Shown here in pieces: positions 43,167 to 51,935 of a DNA stretch of 62,379 bases (the first letter of the stretch is position 1; each line of letters opens with the position of its first letter). The DNA lies in contig JAPKCM010000025.1 of NCBI GenBank assembly GCA_028822935.1, positions 1-62,379 on the forward strand, given 5' to 3'. The stretch is from Akkermansiaceae bacterium. Lineage in GTDB: Bacteria; Verrucomicrobiota; Verrucomicrobiia; Verrucomicrobiales; Akkermansiaceae. Both the position numbers and the translations under genes were made by a program. The notes beneath the pieces are model-generated. The model saw nothing but the letters and a program-made list of their open reading frames with translations, was not told the origin of the DNA and did not search any database.

Positions 43167-44048
43167 TTACTTAGGCACGTAGATCTCTGAGCCCCGTGCA
43201 AGGAGGGTGGCCCGGGGGTAATTCCACCCGTTGAGCGAATTCAGCTGCTCAGTGGAGGTGCGGTGCTTGGAAGCGAAGTCGGAGAATGTTGTTTCGCTGG
43301 TCAAAATGACCGAGGAAACGGGTCTCGGAGTGGCCGGCCCCGACTCCTCCATCTCAGAAGGAGTCGGGGCCGGAGTTGCCTCCATTTTAGCCACCGGCGG
43401 CGTTGGCGATTTCTTGCGAGTCGAGATCGGAGTTGCGGTGGATTTCTTGGAGGTGACGTTGCGGGTGCGTGCAGTTGTCGATGATTTTTTAGCGGAGCTG
43501 GAGCGGGTCTCAAGTGCAGCGGCCGGTGAACCGGAAACTTTCAGCTTTTGACCGCTCATGATACGCGCGGGGCTTATGCCAGGGTTGAGCTGAGTGAGCT
43601 TACCAACAGAAATGTCATTTACGCGGGCGATGCTGTAAAAGGTGTCGCCCTTCTTGATGGTGTGATTAGAGGGATTCGCTGGAGTGGCGGCCTTCTTCTC
43701 AGGAGCGGTCTTTGCGAAAGCCACTTTGCTGGTTTCTCCGACAATGAGTTCCTGTCCGACCTGCAGAAGGGAAGGATCGGAGATCTGGTTCCACTTGATG
43801 AGCTGAGTGTAGCTCGTCTCGTTCTGGCGAGCGATTGAGCTGAGAGTGTCGCCTGATTTTACGGTGTAGGTCGTCTTGTTGGATGAGGTCGCGGTAAGTT
43901 GCCCTTTCAATACCGAGATTTCGGTTTGGATGCAAAGGAGGTCTTTTTCCTTAGCTGAGATCTGTGACAGAATGCTGACCTTGGACTCTCCAGCTGCTGT
44001 GAGAGCGAGCACTGCAATAAGAGTGGAAGTGAGAGTAAATGTTTTCAT
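43167..44048 (-). CDS. exported LysM-repeat protein
   Basis: 293 aa with signal peptide (LTSTLIAVLALTAAG) and a short coiled coil. Two clear LysM domains bind peptidoglycan: YTVKSGDTLSSIARQNETSY and HTIKKGDTFYSIARVNDISV. A third, weaker copy lies at the C-terminus (TTFSDFASKHRTSTEQLNSL). A Ser/Thr/Lys/Pro-rich linker separates copies two and three. No enzymatic domain, so a wall-binding or structural role is likely. The 232-bp AT-rich gap upstream should hold its promoter and that of the sigma gene. Confidence 0.88.
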   Translation of the reverse strand: MKTFTLTSTLIAVLALTAAGESKVSILSQISAKEKDLLCIQTEISVLKGQLTATSSNKTTYTVKSGDTLSSIARQNETSYTQLIKWNQISDPSLLQVGQELIVGETSKVAFAKTAPEKKAATPANPSNHTIKKGDTFYSIARVNDISVGKLTQLNPGISPARIMSGQKLKVSGSPAAALETRSSSAKKSSTTARTRNVTSKKSTATPISTRKKSPTPPVAKMEATPAPTPSEMEESGPATPRPVSSVILTSETTFSDFASKHRTSTEQLNSLNGWNYPRATLLARGSEIYVPK

Positions 44049-44301
44049 GTCGAAATAGACTTTAAACCAAAGTTCGAATAATGGTCAACTTTATTTTTAA
44101 TATTTGTTAATAAACATACTCGGTTTTTCAAAAAACATGTAAATTGTTCTAATCATCAAGCGTTCTGGGTGATCGATGTCTTAAGAAAAAATGTAGCGGT
44201 GGAATAGAAGAGTCTAATAGTGGGAAAATAGATCTAAGGAAGATGGCTAGAGGATCGTTCCTAAGGTAATTCAAAACTGTATGGCAAAAGGAGAGGCGGA
44301 G

Positions 44302-44835
44302 ATGACAACGACGCACGATGACTTTGTGAGGCAGGCGCTCAAAGAGTTTGAGTCGCCGCTGATCGGGTATGCGGTCACCTTTCTTCACGATGTCGACCGT
44401 GCGAAGGATGTCGTGCAGGACACCTTCATTCGACTTTATCAGCAGGATATCGAGAAAGTGAGAGATGGGTTGAAGACTTGGCTCTTCACGGTTTGTCGAA
44501 ATCGGGCTCTAGATGTCCTGCGGAAGGAGAAGAGGGTTGTTGCCTTAAATGAGGATGAGTTAGCCCAAGTGGCCACTACTCGTCGAACCCCGGCCGAAAG
44601 AGTAGACCTTGAAGAACGAGTCGCTCAGATGAGGAGTGGGCTTGAGCGTCTCTCTGAAAACCAGCGGGAAGTCATTCTCTTAAAGTTCGAACAAGGACTC
44701 AGTTATCAGGAGATCAGTGAAGTCTCCGGCCTCAGCGAGGGGAATGTGGGCTTCCTGATCCACACCGGCCTCAAGCGACTCCGGGGATTCCTTCCCAAAG
44801 ACCTCACCGCCAATCTTACCCCCCAAACAGCTTAA
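44302..44835 (+). CDS. ECF-type RNA polymerase sigma factor
   Basis: 177 aa. Region 2 includes HDVDRAKDVVQDTFIRLYQ and LKTWLFTVCRNRALDVLRKE; region 4 includes SENQREVILLKFEQGLSYQEISEVSGLSEGNVGFLIHTGLKRLRG. ATG 44302 is preferred over 44281 because AAGGAG (44288-44293) stands 8 nt before it, one of few good Shine-Dalgarno sequences here. The next gene starts 4 bp after the stop and is probably its membrane partner. Confidence 0.92.
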   Translation: MTTTHDDFVRQALKEFESPLIGYAVTFLHDVDRAKDVVQDTFIRLYQQDIEKVRDGLKTWLFTVCRNRALDVLRKEKRVVALNEDELAQVATTRRTPAERVDLEERVAQMRSGLERLSENQREVILLKFEQGLSYQEISEVSGLSEGNVGFLIHTGLKRLRGFLPKDLTANLTPQTA

Positions 44836-44839
44836 GAAG

Positions 44840-46036
44840 ATGAAGATCACAAAAGACGATCCCCGTTTAACGGCCTTTGCTCTCGGTGAACTCCCGGAGC
44901 GGGAATATGCGGCGATGGAAGTCGCGCTTGCCCAGAATCCCCTGCTTATGAGGGAGGCGGAAGAGGTGGGAGGACTTGGTGCTTTGATCACCGAATCGCT
45001 TCGCGGCTCGAAGTTGACCTTGGGAGAGGATCGCTACGAAGAGATCTTTAGAGCGGGGAAGCGTCCTGATGCGGACGTCATTGTCCTTGAGAACCGGCGC
45101 AAGCGACGGAGCCAATCGTTTCTAGCGATCGGCGGAGTGGCGGCGGTAGTGACTTTGGGGTTTTATCTCTTGTCTAAGACGGTGGTCGATACTCCTGGCG
45201 GTCTTACTGGTATAGATTCCGGCGCGGGGGATTCTCAGGCGGCAAGAGGGAACGATGGAGATTTAGGGCCTTCGGATACTTCTGCGATTCTAACCGAAAG
45301 TGCGAGCAAGCGGCAGAGCTTCTCGGCAAAAAAGGTAATGGTGAACGAGCTGACCGCTTGGCCTCTTCCTCTCAACATGGGAAGGGTTGATCTACTCAAA
45401 TACGAACGCTCGCTCAGTAAGGGGATCCCGAAAGCGGTGAAGATCGAAGAATGGATCAATGCAGGGCAGGGCTCTTTTGAACCGATGGTAGAGGTAGCGG
45501 GTGTCAGCATGGCGGCCGAGTTGGGAGGCTGTCCCTGGGATGCAACAAAGCATCTCCTGTTGATTCAGGTGGCGGATATCAAACCCGGAGGATCGGCCCC
45601 GATCTTAAAAGGGAATCTTGTTTTGGAACAGAATCGGGTGATCTCAGCGCGTTTCCTTGCCAGTGCCGATCTCGAAGGAGAGGGTCCGGAGGAATCCATC
45701 TTTAAATCTGATTCCTCGACCGCTCTTCTTTACGAACTTGAACTGAGTCCGGGCGAAGGACGTGTGGCGGGTATTGATTTTGAGGTCGGCAGTCGAGGGG
45801 ATGACTCAAAGAGTTCTTACCTTCCAATCTTAGGAAAGAGCGAGAGTCCCTCACTCCATTTTGAGACTGCGGTGACGATGGCCCGATTTGCGAAAGTCAT
45901 GAATGACGGAGTTAAAGATGGGGAATGGGAGGAAATTGCCCAATTGGCCAACGCTCTTCTCGAAAAGGTGAGCGATTCTCATACCCGCTATGCTTTGGAT
46001 CTTATCTTGCTCACTGCTGAGGGGATCAAAAAGTAA
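44840..46036 (+). CDS. membrane protein with anti-sigma-like N-terminus and YfbK-like region, VWA domain missing
   Basis: 398 aa. The N-terminal cytosolic part (DDPRLTAFALGELPEREYAAME) resembles the short anti-sigma start found in Planctomycete and Verrucomicrobia sigma partners. One membrane helix follows (SFLAIGGVAAVVTLGFYLL). The exported part has the VWF_N-like stretch SLSKGIPKAVKIEEWINAGQ and CPWDATKHLLLIQVAD, then a DUF3520-like end (LHFETAVTMARFAKVMNDG, EIAQLANALLE). In YfbK a VWA domain lies between these; here it is absent. It is 4 bp after the sigma gene and overlaps the convergent gene by 11 bp. Confidence 0.78.
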   Translation: MKITKDDPRLTAFALGELPEREYAAMEVALAQNPLLMREAEEVGGLGALITESLRGSKLTLGEDRYEEIFRAGKRPDADVIVLENRRKRRSQSFLAIGGVAAVVTLGFYLLSKTVVDTPGGLTGIDSGAGDSQAARGNDGDLGPSDTSAILTESASKRQSFSAKKVMVNELTAWPLPLNMGRVDLLKYERSLSKGIPKAVKIEEWINAGQGSFEPMVEVAGVSMAAELGGCPWDATKHLLLIQVADIKPGGSAPILKGNLVLEQNRVISARFLASADLEGEGPEESIFKSDSSTALLYELELSPGEGRVAGIDFEVGSRGDDSKSSYLPILGKSESPSLHFETAVTMARFAKVMNDGVKDGEWEEIAQLANALLEKVSDSHTRYALDLILLTAEGIKK

Positions 46037-47636
46037 GCGTCTCGAGTAGGTCGGTGAGTTCGCGGGTCAACTGAAGTCGCTGCGGTTTGTCGAAGCCAAT
46101 CCAGAGGATCACGATTCGATCTTCGCGGAGGTAGATGTCCCAGTGATCGAACCTTGCGATTGAATAACCAGACAAGATGCCGGGAAGCGTCTTGGGGGCC
46201 GATTCGGGTGAAAAGGCAGGAAAGAAGGCGGCCGGCCGATTGAAGAGTTCACTTTCTCCATTCTCTACCTTGCGCACGAAGCAGGGAGTCGGGCGCTGTC
46301 CTCCTCCTAAAAGCGTGGCATAGGCGGTCGCCAATTCGAGAGGAGAGACGGTAAAATCTCCGCGGTAGAGATCGTCGCCTTTGCCGAATTGTCCATCGAG
46401 TCCGAAGCGCTTGAGAAGTCGGATCATTTCGGTGTCTCCAAGTTGCCGACCGGTAGTGACTGGTTTTCCGGGAACCGGGAGCTGATTGCGTTCCAAGGCA
46501 GCGGCGTTGATCAGGGGCTCTGCAAGGGAAATGCCCAAGCCTCGATGCATATCGAGGGCTCGATTGAATCCGGTCGGTTGTTCACCTAAGCACCCTACGA
46601 TTGCGAGGATATCACCGTTGCGGGGATCGAGAGCGATTGAAGCGGCTTGGCTACCACGGGGAAGGGGGAGATTGTTTAAGGTTTTTTCGATCTTCTTCTG
46701 AAGGTCGCGGTCGAGCGAGCAGGTAACTTTGAGACCGCCCTCGGTGATTTGCGAGGAATCGAGGACCATTTCCAGAGGTCTTCTCAAGGCTCGTTCCGCG
46801 TGGCCGGATGAAGGGAGTTCGTCATTCGGGTCGCGTAGCTCGAGAGGTTCTGCTTTGATGTTTCCAAGTGTCATCAGGTTGATTTTTTCTAAGGCGAGCA
46901 TGCGCTCCACAACTTCGTCACGTTGGCGGGTCGCTCCTTCCAGATTACGGAATGGACTGCAGGCGTGGGGCGCTCGAATGATGCCAGCGAGTAAGGCAGA
47001 TTGGCCGCGATTGAGTTGGGTGGCATCTTTTCCAAAGTAAGTGAGAGCCGCCTCTTCCAGTCCGTGACAGCCAGCACCGAAATAGATTCGATTGAGATAG
47101 TGAGTAAGAATCTCATCCTTGTTGAAATTTGATTCGATCCGAAAGGTGAGCGCGATTTCGAGCGCTTTGCGGCTGAGCGATTTTTTGGCCCGAAGGTCGT
47201 AGGTGTTCCGCGCGAGTTGCATCGTGAGAGTCGATGCCCCTTGGGTGAAATCGAAGTCCATGATGTTTCGGAGAGTGGCTCTTCCCAGACCACGTGGATC
47301 CACTCCGTTGTGGGTCATGAAGCGAACGTCTTCGCGGGCAAAAAGGGCATCTTTGAAAAAGGAAGGAAGTGCTTTGGCATCGACCAACCGTCGCTTGGTT
47401 CCATGGACGGTCCCGCACTCACGGCCTTCGCGATCGAAGAGGACGGTGCGGGCTGGCATCTTCGCGACTTTATCCAGATTGTATTTGCTCGCTTGATAGA
47501 AGAACCAACCCGCGACCAAGAGTGCAGGAATCAGAAGGGTGAGCGTGCTACGCCAAGCGAATTCCCAGACGCGTCGTAACCTCTGGCGCCAGATCATTCC
47601 GCGCATTCTTTGTTCCGAGGAGTTCCAGTTGCTCAT
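46026..47636 (-). CDS. GT51 peptidoglycan glycosyltransferase with degenerate transpeptidase domain
   Basis: 536 aa, PBP1-like. TM near residue 30-50, then the GT51 domain with the catalytic Glu in AREDVRFMTHNGVDPRG, GASTLTMQLARN and RIYFGAGCHGLEEAALTYFGKD. The second half aligns with a transpeptidase, but SxxK reads SLAE, no SxN is visible, and the KTG region (PGILSGYS) is lost. The protein should polymerise glycan strands but not cross-link them. It is the last gene of an iscA-like/hypothetical/GT51 operon. Confidence 0.88.
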   Translation of the reverse strand: MSNWNSSEQRMRGMIWRQRLRRVWEFAWRSTLTLLIPALLVAGWFFYQASKYNLDKVAKMPARTVLFDREGRECGTVHGTKRRLVDAKALPSFFKDALFAREDVRFMTHNGVDPRGLGRATLRNIMDFDFTQGASTLTMQLARNTYDLRAKKSLSRKALEIALTFRIESNFNKDEILTHYLNRIYFGAGCHGLEEAALTYFGKDATQLNRGQSALLAGIIRAPHACSPFRNLEGATRQRDEVVERMLALEKINLMTLGNIKAEPLELRDPNDELPSSGHAERALRRPLEMVLDSSQITEGGLKVTCSLDRDLQKKIEKTLNNLPLPRGSQAASIALDPRNGDILAIVGCLGEQPTGFNRALDMHRGLGISLAEPLINAAALERNQLPVPGKPVTTGRQLGDTEMIRLLKRFGLDGQFGKGDDLYRGDFTVSPLELATAYATLLGGGQRPTPCFVRKVENGESELFNRPAAFFPAFSPESAPKTLPGILSGYSIARFDHWDIYLREDRIVILWIGFDKPQRLQLTRELTDLLETLTF

Positions 47637-47648
47637 CGGGAAAGGGGG

Positions 47649-48389
47649 TTAGCGCATGACGGGCAGAGGTGCACCGACGTTTGCTGTTTCAGGAGGCTTA
47701 ACTTTGATCTGCTTTCCATCTGGAAGGGGATAGTTGTCTCCGCATAGGGGGACGACCGTGAGATAGAGAACCTCGCCGCCTTCGTAATCTGTCGAACTTA
47801 CATGAAGAATAGCGGCACAGTCGCGCACCTTTTCTAAAACGAGTGAGTCGCCAGGGGCGAAGAGTGCGCTTGCGTCGTCATCGGTTGGGAAAATGCACTC
47901 AATAAATACGGGGTAATCGAGAGAGTCCGACACCGAGTCCGGCTTTACCTGCGCCTGGGCTTTCACCACGATGCCTGATGGCAGGAAGTCCTCGTCGGTG
48001 AGTGTCCGGGTGGAGAGGATTTTGAATTCGCCCTTCACGTAAGTGAGGAACTCCGATTTGTCATAATTAGTGACGTAAGCCCGAAGTAACTCGTGGTTGA
48101 GAGCCTGGAGGTCTTCATTTTTAAAGCGCTCGAATTCCGCTTCCAGTTCCGGAGGATCAGCCGTCCGGCGGGGCTTGGGCGCTGAGGTAGGAATAAATTT
48201 TTCGAGCGGGTCCAGTCGGCCCACTTTGATCATGAGTTGATAGCTCTGGGCATTGGTGGGATCACGAAATAAGTTGAGGCAAATGATCCAAGAGGTGATC
48301 GCGAAGGCGATGGCGAGAATGTTGGCGAGCAGCCACCAGAAGAGAGGTGGACGGCTCTTTACAAACTCTTCGATTTCTTGCTTGGCCAT
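47649..48389 (-). CDS. membrane-anchored protein of unknown function
   Basis: 246 aa. One N-terminal membrane helix (FWWLLANILAIAFAITSWIICL) and an exported domain with no recognised family. Sequence includes RRTADPPELEAEFERFKNEDL (helical) and a beta-rich C-terminal half. Lies between the IscA-like gene (3 bp gap) and the GT51 gene (12 bp), so it may act with the cell-wall enzyme. Confidence 0.7.
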   Translation of the reverse strand: MAKQEIEEFVKSRPPLFWWLLANILAIAFAITSWIICLNLFRDPTNAQSYQLMIKVGRLDPLEKFIPTSAPKPRRTADPPELEAEFERFKNEDLQALNHELLRAYVTNYDKSEFLTYVKGEFKILSTRTLTDEDFLPSGIVVKAQAQVKPDSVSDSLDYPVFIECIFPTDDDASALFAPGDSLVLEKVRDCAAILHVSSTDYEGGEVLYLTVVPLCGDNYPLPDGKQIKVKPPETANVGAPLPVMR

Positions 48390-48392
48390 CCC

Positions 48393-48773
48393 TTACTTAC
48401 ACTGAGTGCCGTCAAGGGCAGGGTCGTATTCCGGCTTCTTGCCTTCTTCGCTCGGCTCGAAGGAAGTTCCGCAGCCGCATGAGCGAGCGGCATTTGGATT
48501 AAAAATTTTGAATCCGCGATCAGAGAGAGAATCGGTAAATTCGACCGAGCAACCGCGCAGAAAATCGAAGGAATCCGCGGCTACAATAAAACGGGTTCCT
48601 GCCAAATCGATGACTTCATCGCCTGCTTCAACCTCACCGACACGCATGGTGTAAGCTAAGCCGGCGCATCCTCCACGCTCTACTCCTAGTCGTAGGCCCG
48701 AGCCCTCCGGCGCGTCCTTGGCTTTGAGGAGCGCAATCAATTCTTCAGCAGCTTTATCGGTGACGGTGATCAT
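48393..48773 (-). CDS. HesB/IscA-type Fe-S carrier
   Basis: 126 aa. A-type carrier delivering Fe-S clusters to apoproteins. The three conserved Cys are present: ERGGCAGLAYTM and SCGCGTSF. A C-terminal tail of about 20 residues (EEGKKPEYDPALDGTQCK) extends beyond the usual end and holds an extra Cys. First gene of a minus-strand operon. Confidence 0.92.
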   Translation of the reverse strand: MITVTDKAAEELIALLKAKDAPEGSGLRLGVERGGCAGLAYTMRVGEVEAGDEVIDLAGTRFIVAADSFDFLRGCSVEFTDSLSDRGFKIFNPNAARSCGCGTSFEPSEEGKKPEYDPALDGTQCK

Positions 48774-48911
48774 TTGAACTTTTCTTGGCTTAAGCTTACG
48801 GCCAGTAAGCAGGAGTTCCAGCGTTCTTTTTATTCACAACATCTTGAATTTTTCGTGATCCGGCTTGTCAGAAGTCGCTTTGACCGTTTGACTTCTAAGA
48901 AGTTTTACTCA

Positions 48912-50405
48912 ATGTATTTTCTAGGGGTTGAATCAGCAACACGGGCGACACGAGCAATCGTAGTCGATCTCGATTCTGCATGTGTCGTCGCATCGGCGAC
49001 CGCTCCTCATAGTTTCATCGAAGGCTTGCCCGCAGGGCACCTCGAGCAGGATCCGGCTGATTGGGTCACGGCCCTTGATCAAGCGGTGCGGGGCTGCCTG
49101 CATCAACTGGGTCCGAAGAAAGACGAGGTTGTGGCAATGGCGGTAGGTGGCCAATCGAAGGGGATGGTTATTCTCGATCAGAAAAATCAAATTATCCGCC
49201 CTGCAAAGGTGGCGGGTGATCGCTCCACCGGAAAACAAGTCGACCAATTTAATAGAGAGTTTGGAGGACCTCCGGGATTGTGTGAACTCACAGGGAATGC
49301 ACTCGATGAGGATGGGCTCGCGGCGCAAATTCTCTGGCTGAAGGAACGTGAGCCCTACAATTTTCAAAAGGCGGCCTCGGTGATGCAGCCGCGCGATTTT
49401 CTCAACTACTGGCTGACGGGAGTTCCTCGTGCTGAGATGGGCGATGCTTCCCGGACTGGGCTTCTCGATGTGAAGACGGGGAATTGGCATGAGATGATCA
49501 TCGAGTTCATTGATCCGCGCCTTTTTGAAATGCTTCTGCCACTTGGTGGTGATGCTCCCTCCTTAGGCGGGCTTCGTAAGGAAGTGCTTCAAAGCTGGGG
49601 CCTCTCGCGGGAGATCTTGGTGAGTGCTGGCAGCGGGAGTGTGATGATGAGTGCGCTGGCAAGTGGCAGTTCCCACCTGGGAACAGCAGTGCTCGAACTC
49701 GGGGTTACTGGTGCGGTGTGGGGACTCTCGGCTCAACCTCACGTTGATCCCCGAAATGAGGTGTCGATGTGGTGTGATGCAACGCATCAGTGGTTGGCTC
49801 ATTTTGAAGAAGATCAGGCCGTTGCTTCTCTGGAAATGGTGCAGGATCATTACGGCTGGAACGGGCAACAAATGGAATTAGCAGCCTCTTCTTCGGAAAT
49901 AGGAGCGGGTGGCCTCATGGCGCTTCCATTGGGACACGGGACCAAGCATCAGAGCGGGGAAGGAATGTTTTACGGGATCACCATGAGGAACTTCACGCCG
50001 AGTAATATGGCCCGTGCGACGCTGGAGGGAATCGCGGTAAGACTTGCTTATGGATATCATCGGATGAGTGAATTGGGAATCGATTTTGGGACGGTCTGCG
50101 TCACTGGACGGGGAGCGGGTAGCCAATTTTGGAGACAGCTCATTGCCGATGTCTGCGGAGTGAAAAGCTACTCGCTTAAGAATCAAGAGGGGGCGGCGCT
50201 CGGTGCAGCGATCCATGCTGCGGTGGCATATTTTCAGCAGACCGGAGAGGGTCTTAGCTTTTCGGAAATGGCAGCCTACGCCGTGATCACCGACGAGGAA
50301 AGTTGGTGCGAGCCGGACGAGGGTCGTCATCAGTTCTATCTCAATCAACTTTCTAAACAGCAGTATCTCGCCGAGACCCTCATCGGGTCAGGATTCCTCG
50401 TGTAG
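48912..50405 (+). CDS. FGGY-family carbohydrate kinase homologue, catalytic residues lost
   Basis: 497 aa, most like xylulokinase (QDPADWVTALDQAV, VAMAVGGQSKGMVILD, PRDFLNYWLTG, LEGIAVRLAYGYHRM). The phosphate-1 motif DxGT reads ESAT (GVESATRATRA). The catalytic Asp region GGGDN of XylB reads AGSGSVMMS, so the base is Ser. The adenosine motif GGG reads TGRGAGSQFWRQLIADVCG. The reading frame is intact. It is therefore probably a pseudokinase with a sugar-binding or regulatory role. ATG 48912 is chosen; upstream codons are unconserved. Confidence 0.88.
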   Translation: MYFLGVESATRATRAIVVDLDSACVVASATAPHSFIEGLPAGHLEQDPADWVTALDQAVRGCLHQLGPKKDEVVAMAVGGQSKGMVILDQKNQIIRPAKVAGDRSTGKQVDQFNREFGGPPGLCELTGNALDEDGLAAQILWLKEREPYNFQKAASVMQPRDFLNYWLTGVPRAEMGDASRTGLLDVKTGNWHEMIIEFIDPRLFEMLLPLGGDAPSLGGLRKEVLQSWGLSREILVSAGSGSVMMSALASGSSHLGTAVLELGVTGAVWGLSAQPHVDPRNEVSMWCDATHQWLAHFEEDQAVASLEMVQDHYGWNGQQMELAASSSEIGAGGLMALPLGHGTKHQSGEGMFYGITMRNFTPSNMARATLEGIAVRLAYGYHRMSELGIDFGTVCVTGRGAGSQFWRQLIADVCGVKSYSLKNQEGAALGAAIHAAVAYFQQTGEGLSFSEMAAYAVITDEESWCEPDEGRHQFYLNQLSKQQYLAETLIGSGFLV

Positions 50406-50407
50406 CG

Positions 50408-51082
50408 ATGAGCAATGATATCCGAGGGAATTGGAAAACGATCTACGGCGGAAAGCTCGCAGGTTGGCTCATCTACCTCTTGGGATTTACCTTTCGGGTA
50501 GAGGTTAAAGGGTGGCGTGATGAATTCGCCGATCCTGATCGTCAGCTCATTCACGTTTTTTGGCACAACCGGATTTGCGGGCTCCTTCCGCTTTGGACGA
50601 AACGATTTAGAACGCGGGAGACCGTCGTGTTGGCCAGTGCGAGCAAGGATGGCGCGGCCATCGAAGCTGCGGTGGGAGTTTACGGAGTCGGATCGGTGAG
50701 AGGATCGAGCAGTCGACGGGGGGCTGCTGCCTTGATCGCGCTCAAGAAGGCGGCGAAGAGTGGGAAGGATCTCATTATCACGCCCGATGGTCCTCGTGGT
50801 CCCCGGTATTCGATGCAACCAGGTGTCATTAAGCTGGCGCAAACAACAGGGCTGCCGCTTCTTCCCATCTCACTTTATTTTGAAAACTGCTGGCGTCTGA
50901 AGACTTGGGATCGCTTTGTCATTCCCAAGCCCTTCAGTAAAATGACGCTCATTTTTCGGGAACCGCTTGAGATTCCCCGTCAGCTTGGTGAAGATGAATT
51001 CGAGACCGCGCGCTTGAATTTGCAAAAGATCCTGCTCGAAGGAATCGACGACCTCCCAGAAGATCATGCCGACAATCATTGA
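50408..51082 (+). CDS. DUF374 lysophospholipid-acyltransferase-like protein
   Basis: 224 aa. N-terminal hydrophobic helix ([15 protein letters not shown]), the acyltransferase His in [29 protein letters not shown] and [24 protein letters not shown]374 proteins are related to lipid A late acyltransferases and PlsC. The stop is 17 bp inside folD, so the two are translationally coupled. Starts 2 bp after the kinase homologue. Confidence 0.88.
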   Translation: MSNDIRGNWKTIYGGKLAGWLIYLLGFTFRVEVKGWRDEFADPDRQLIHVFWHNRICGLLPLWTKRFRTRETVVLASASKDGAAIEAAVGVYGVGSVRGSSSRRGAAALIALKKAAKSGKDLIITPDGPRGPRYSMQPGVIKLAQTTGLPLLPISLYFENCWRLKTWDRFVIPKPFSKMTLIFREPLEIPRQLGEDEFETARLNLQKILLEGIDDLPEDHADNH

Positions 51083-51929
51083 TGGAAAAGAAGTAGCCGC
51101 CCAGGTCCTCGCCGAGTGCGCGCAGGAAATCGTTGAGCTGAAATCTCAAGGGATTACTCCCGGCCTCGCCGTCGTCTTGGTGGGAGAAGATCCCGCCTCG
51201 AGGGTTTATGTGAGTTCCAAGGTGAAGAAGTGCGCTGAGCTGGGACTTCATTCTGAAAAAATCGTTCTCTCAAAAGAGGCGACTCAGGAGGAGGTGCTCG
51301 CTGTAGTGGAACGGCTCAATCTCGATCCTGCGATCCACGGAATTTTGGTTCAATCACCACCGCCCCCTCAGATCGATGAAGAGGCGATCGTGCGGGCAAT
51401 CAATCCAGCGAAAGATGTCGACGGTTTTCATCCTGAAAATGTTGCCAAACTGGCTCTCGAAGATTCTTCCGGATTTGTGCCCTGCACTCCGGCGGGCTGC
51501 ATGCGGCTTCTTGCGGCGGCAGGCGTAGAGACATCGGGCAAAGAAGCGATCGTTGTCGGTCGTAGCATGATTGTTGGTAAGCCGATGGCGCTCCTTTTGG
51601 TGGCAAAGGGAAGTGATGCCACGGTGACGATTGCTCATTCCCGGACTAAGAACCTCGCTGAGGTCTGTCGTCGCGCGGATATCGTGGTGGCGGCGGTTGG
51701 AATCCCTAATTTCATCAAAGCTGAGCACATCAAAGACGGCGCTGTCGTGATCGATGTCGGGATCAATCGAGTGGAAGATGCTTCGCGAAAAAGCGGCTAT
51801 CGTCTGTGCGGAGATGTAGCCTTCGAGGCGGTCGCTGACAAGACGCACGCCATCACGCCTGTTCCCGGAGGGGTGGGCCCAATGACGATCGCGATGTTGA
51901 TCAAGAATACCATCAAAGCGGCCCGCTAA
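51066..51929 (+). CDS. folD: bifunctional methylenetetrahydrofolate dehydrogenase/cyclohydrolase
   Basis: Interconverts methylene-, methenyl- and formyl-tetrahydrofolate. 287 aa. Conserved residues: Tyr and Lys of [61 protein letters not shown] and the end [15 protein letters not shown]. Works in the same folate pool as purU at 61.5 kb. Start overlaps the acyltransferase stop by 17 bp. Confidence 0.96.
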   Translation: MPTIIDGKEVAAQVLAECAQEIVELKSQGITPGLAVVLVGEDPASRVYVSSKVKKCAELGLHSEKIVLSKEATQEEVLAVVERLNLDPAIHGILVQSPPPPQIDEEAIVRAINPAKDVDGFHPENVAKLALEDSSGFVPCTPAGCMRLLAAAGVETSGKEAIVVGRSMIVGKPMALLLVAKGSDATVTIAHSRTKNLAEVCRRADIVVAAVGIPNFIKAEHIKDGAVVIDVGINRVEDASRKSGYRLCGDVAFEAVADKTHAITPVPGGVGPMTIAMLIKNTIKAAR

Positions 51930-51935
51930 CTTTCG

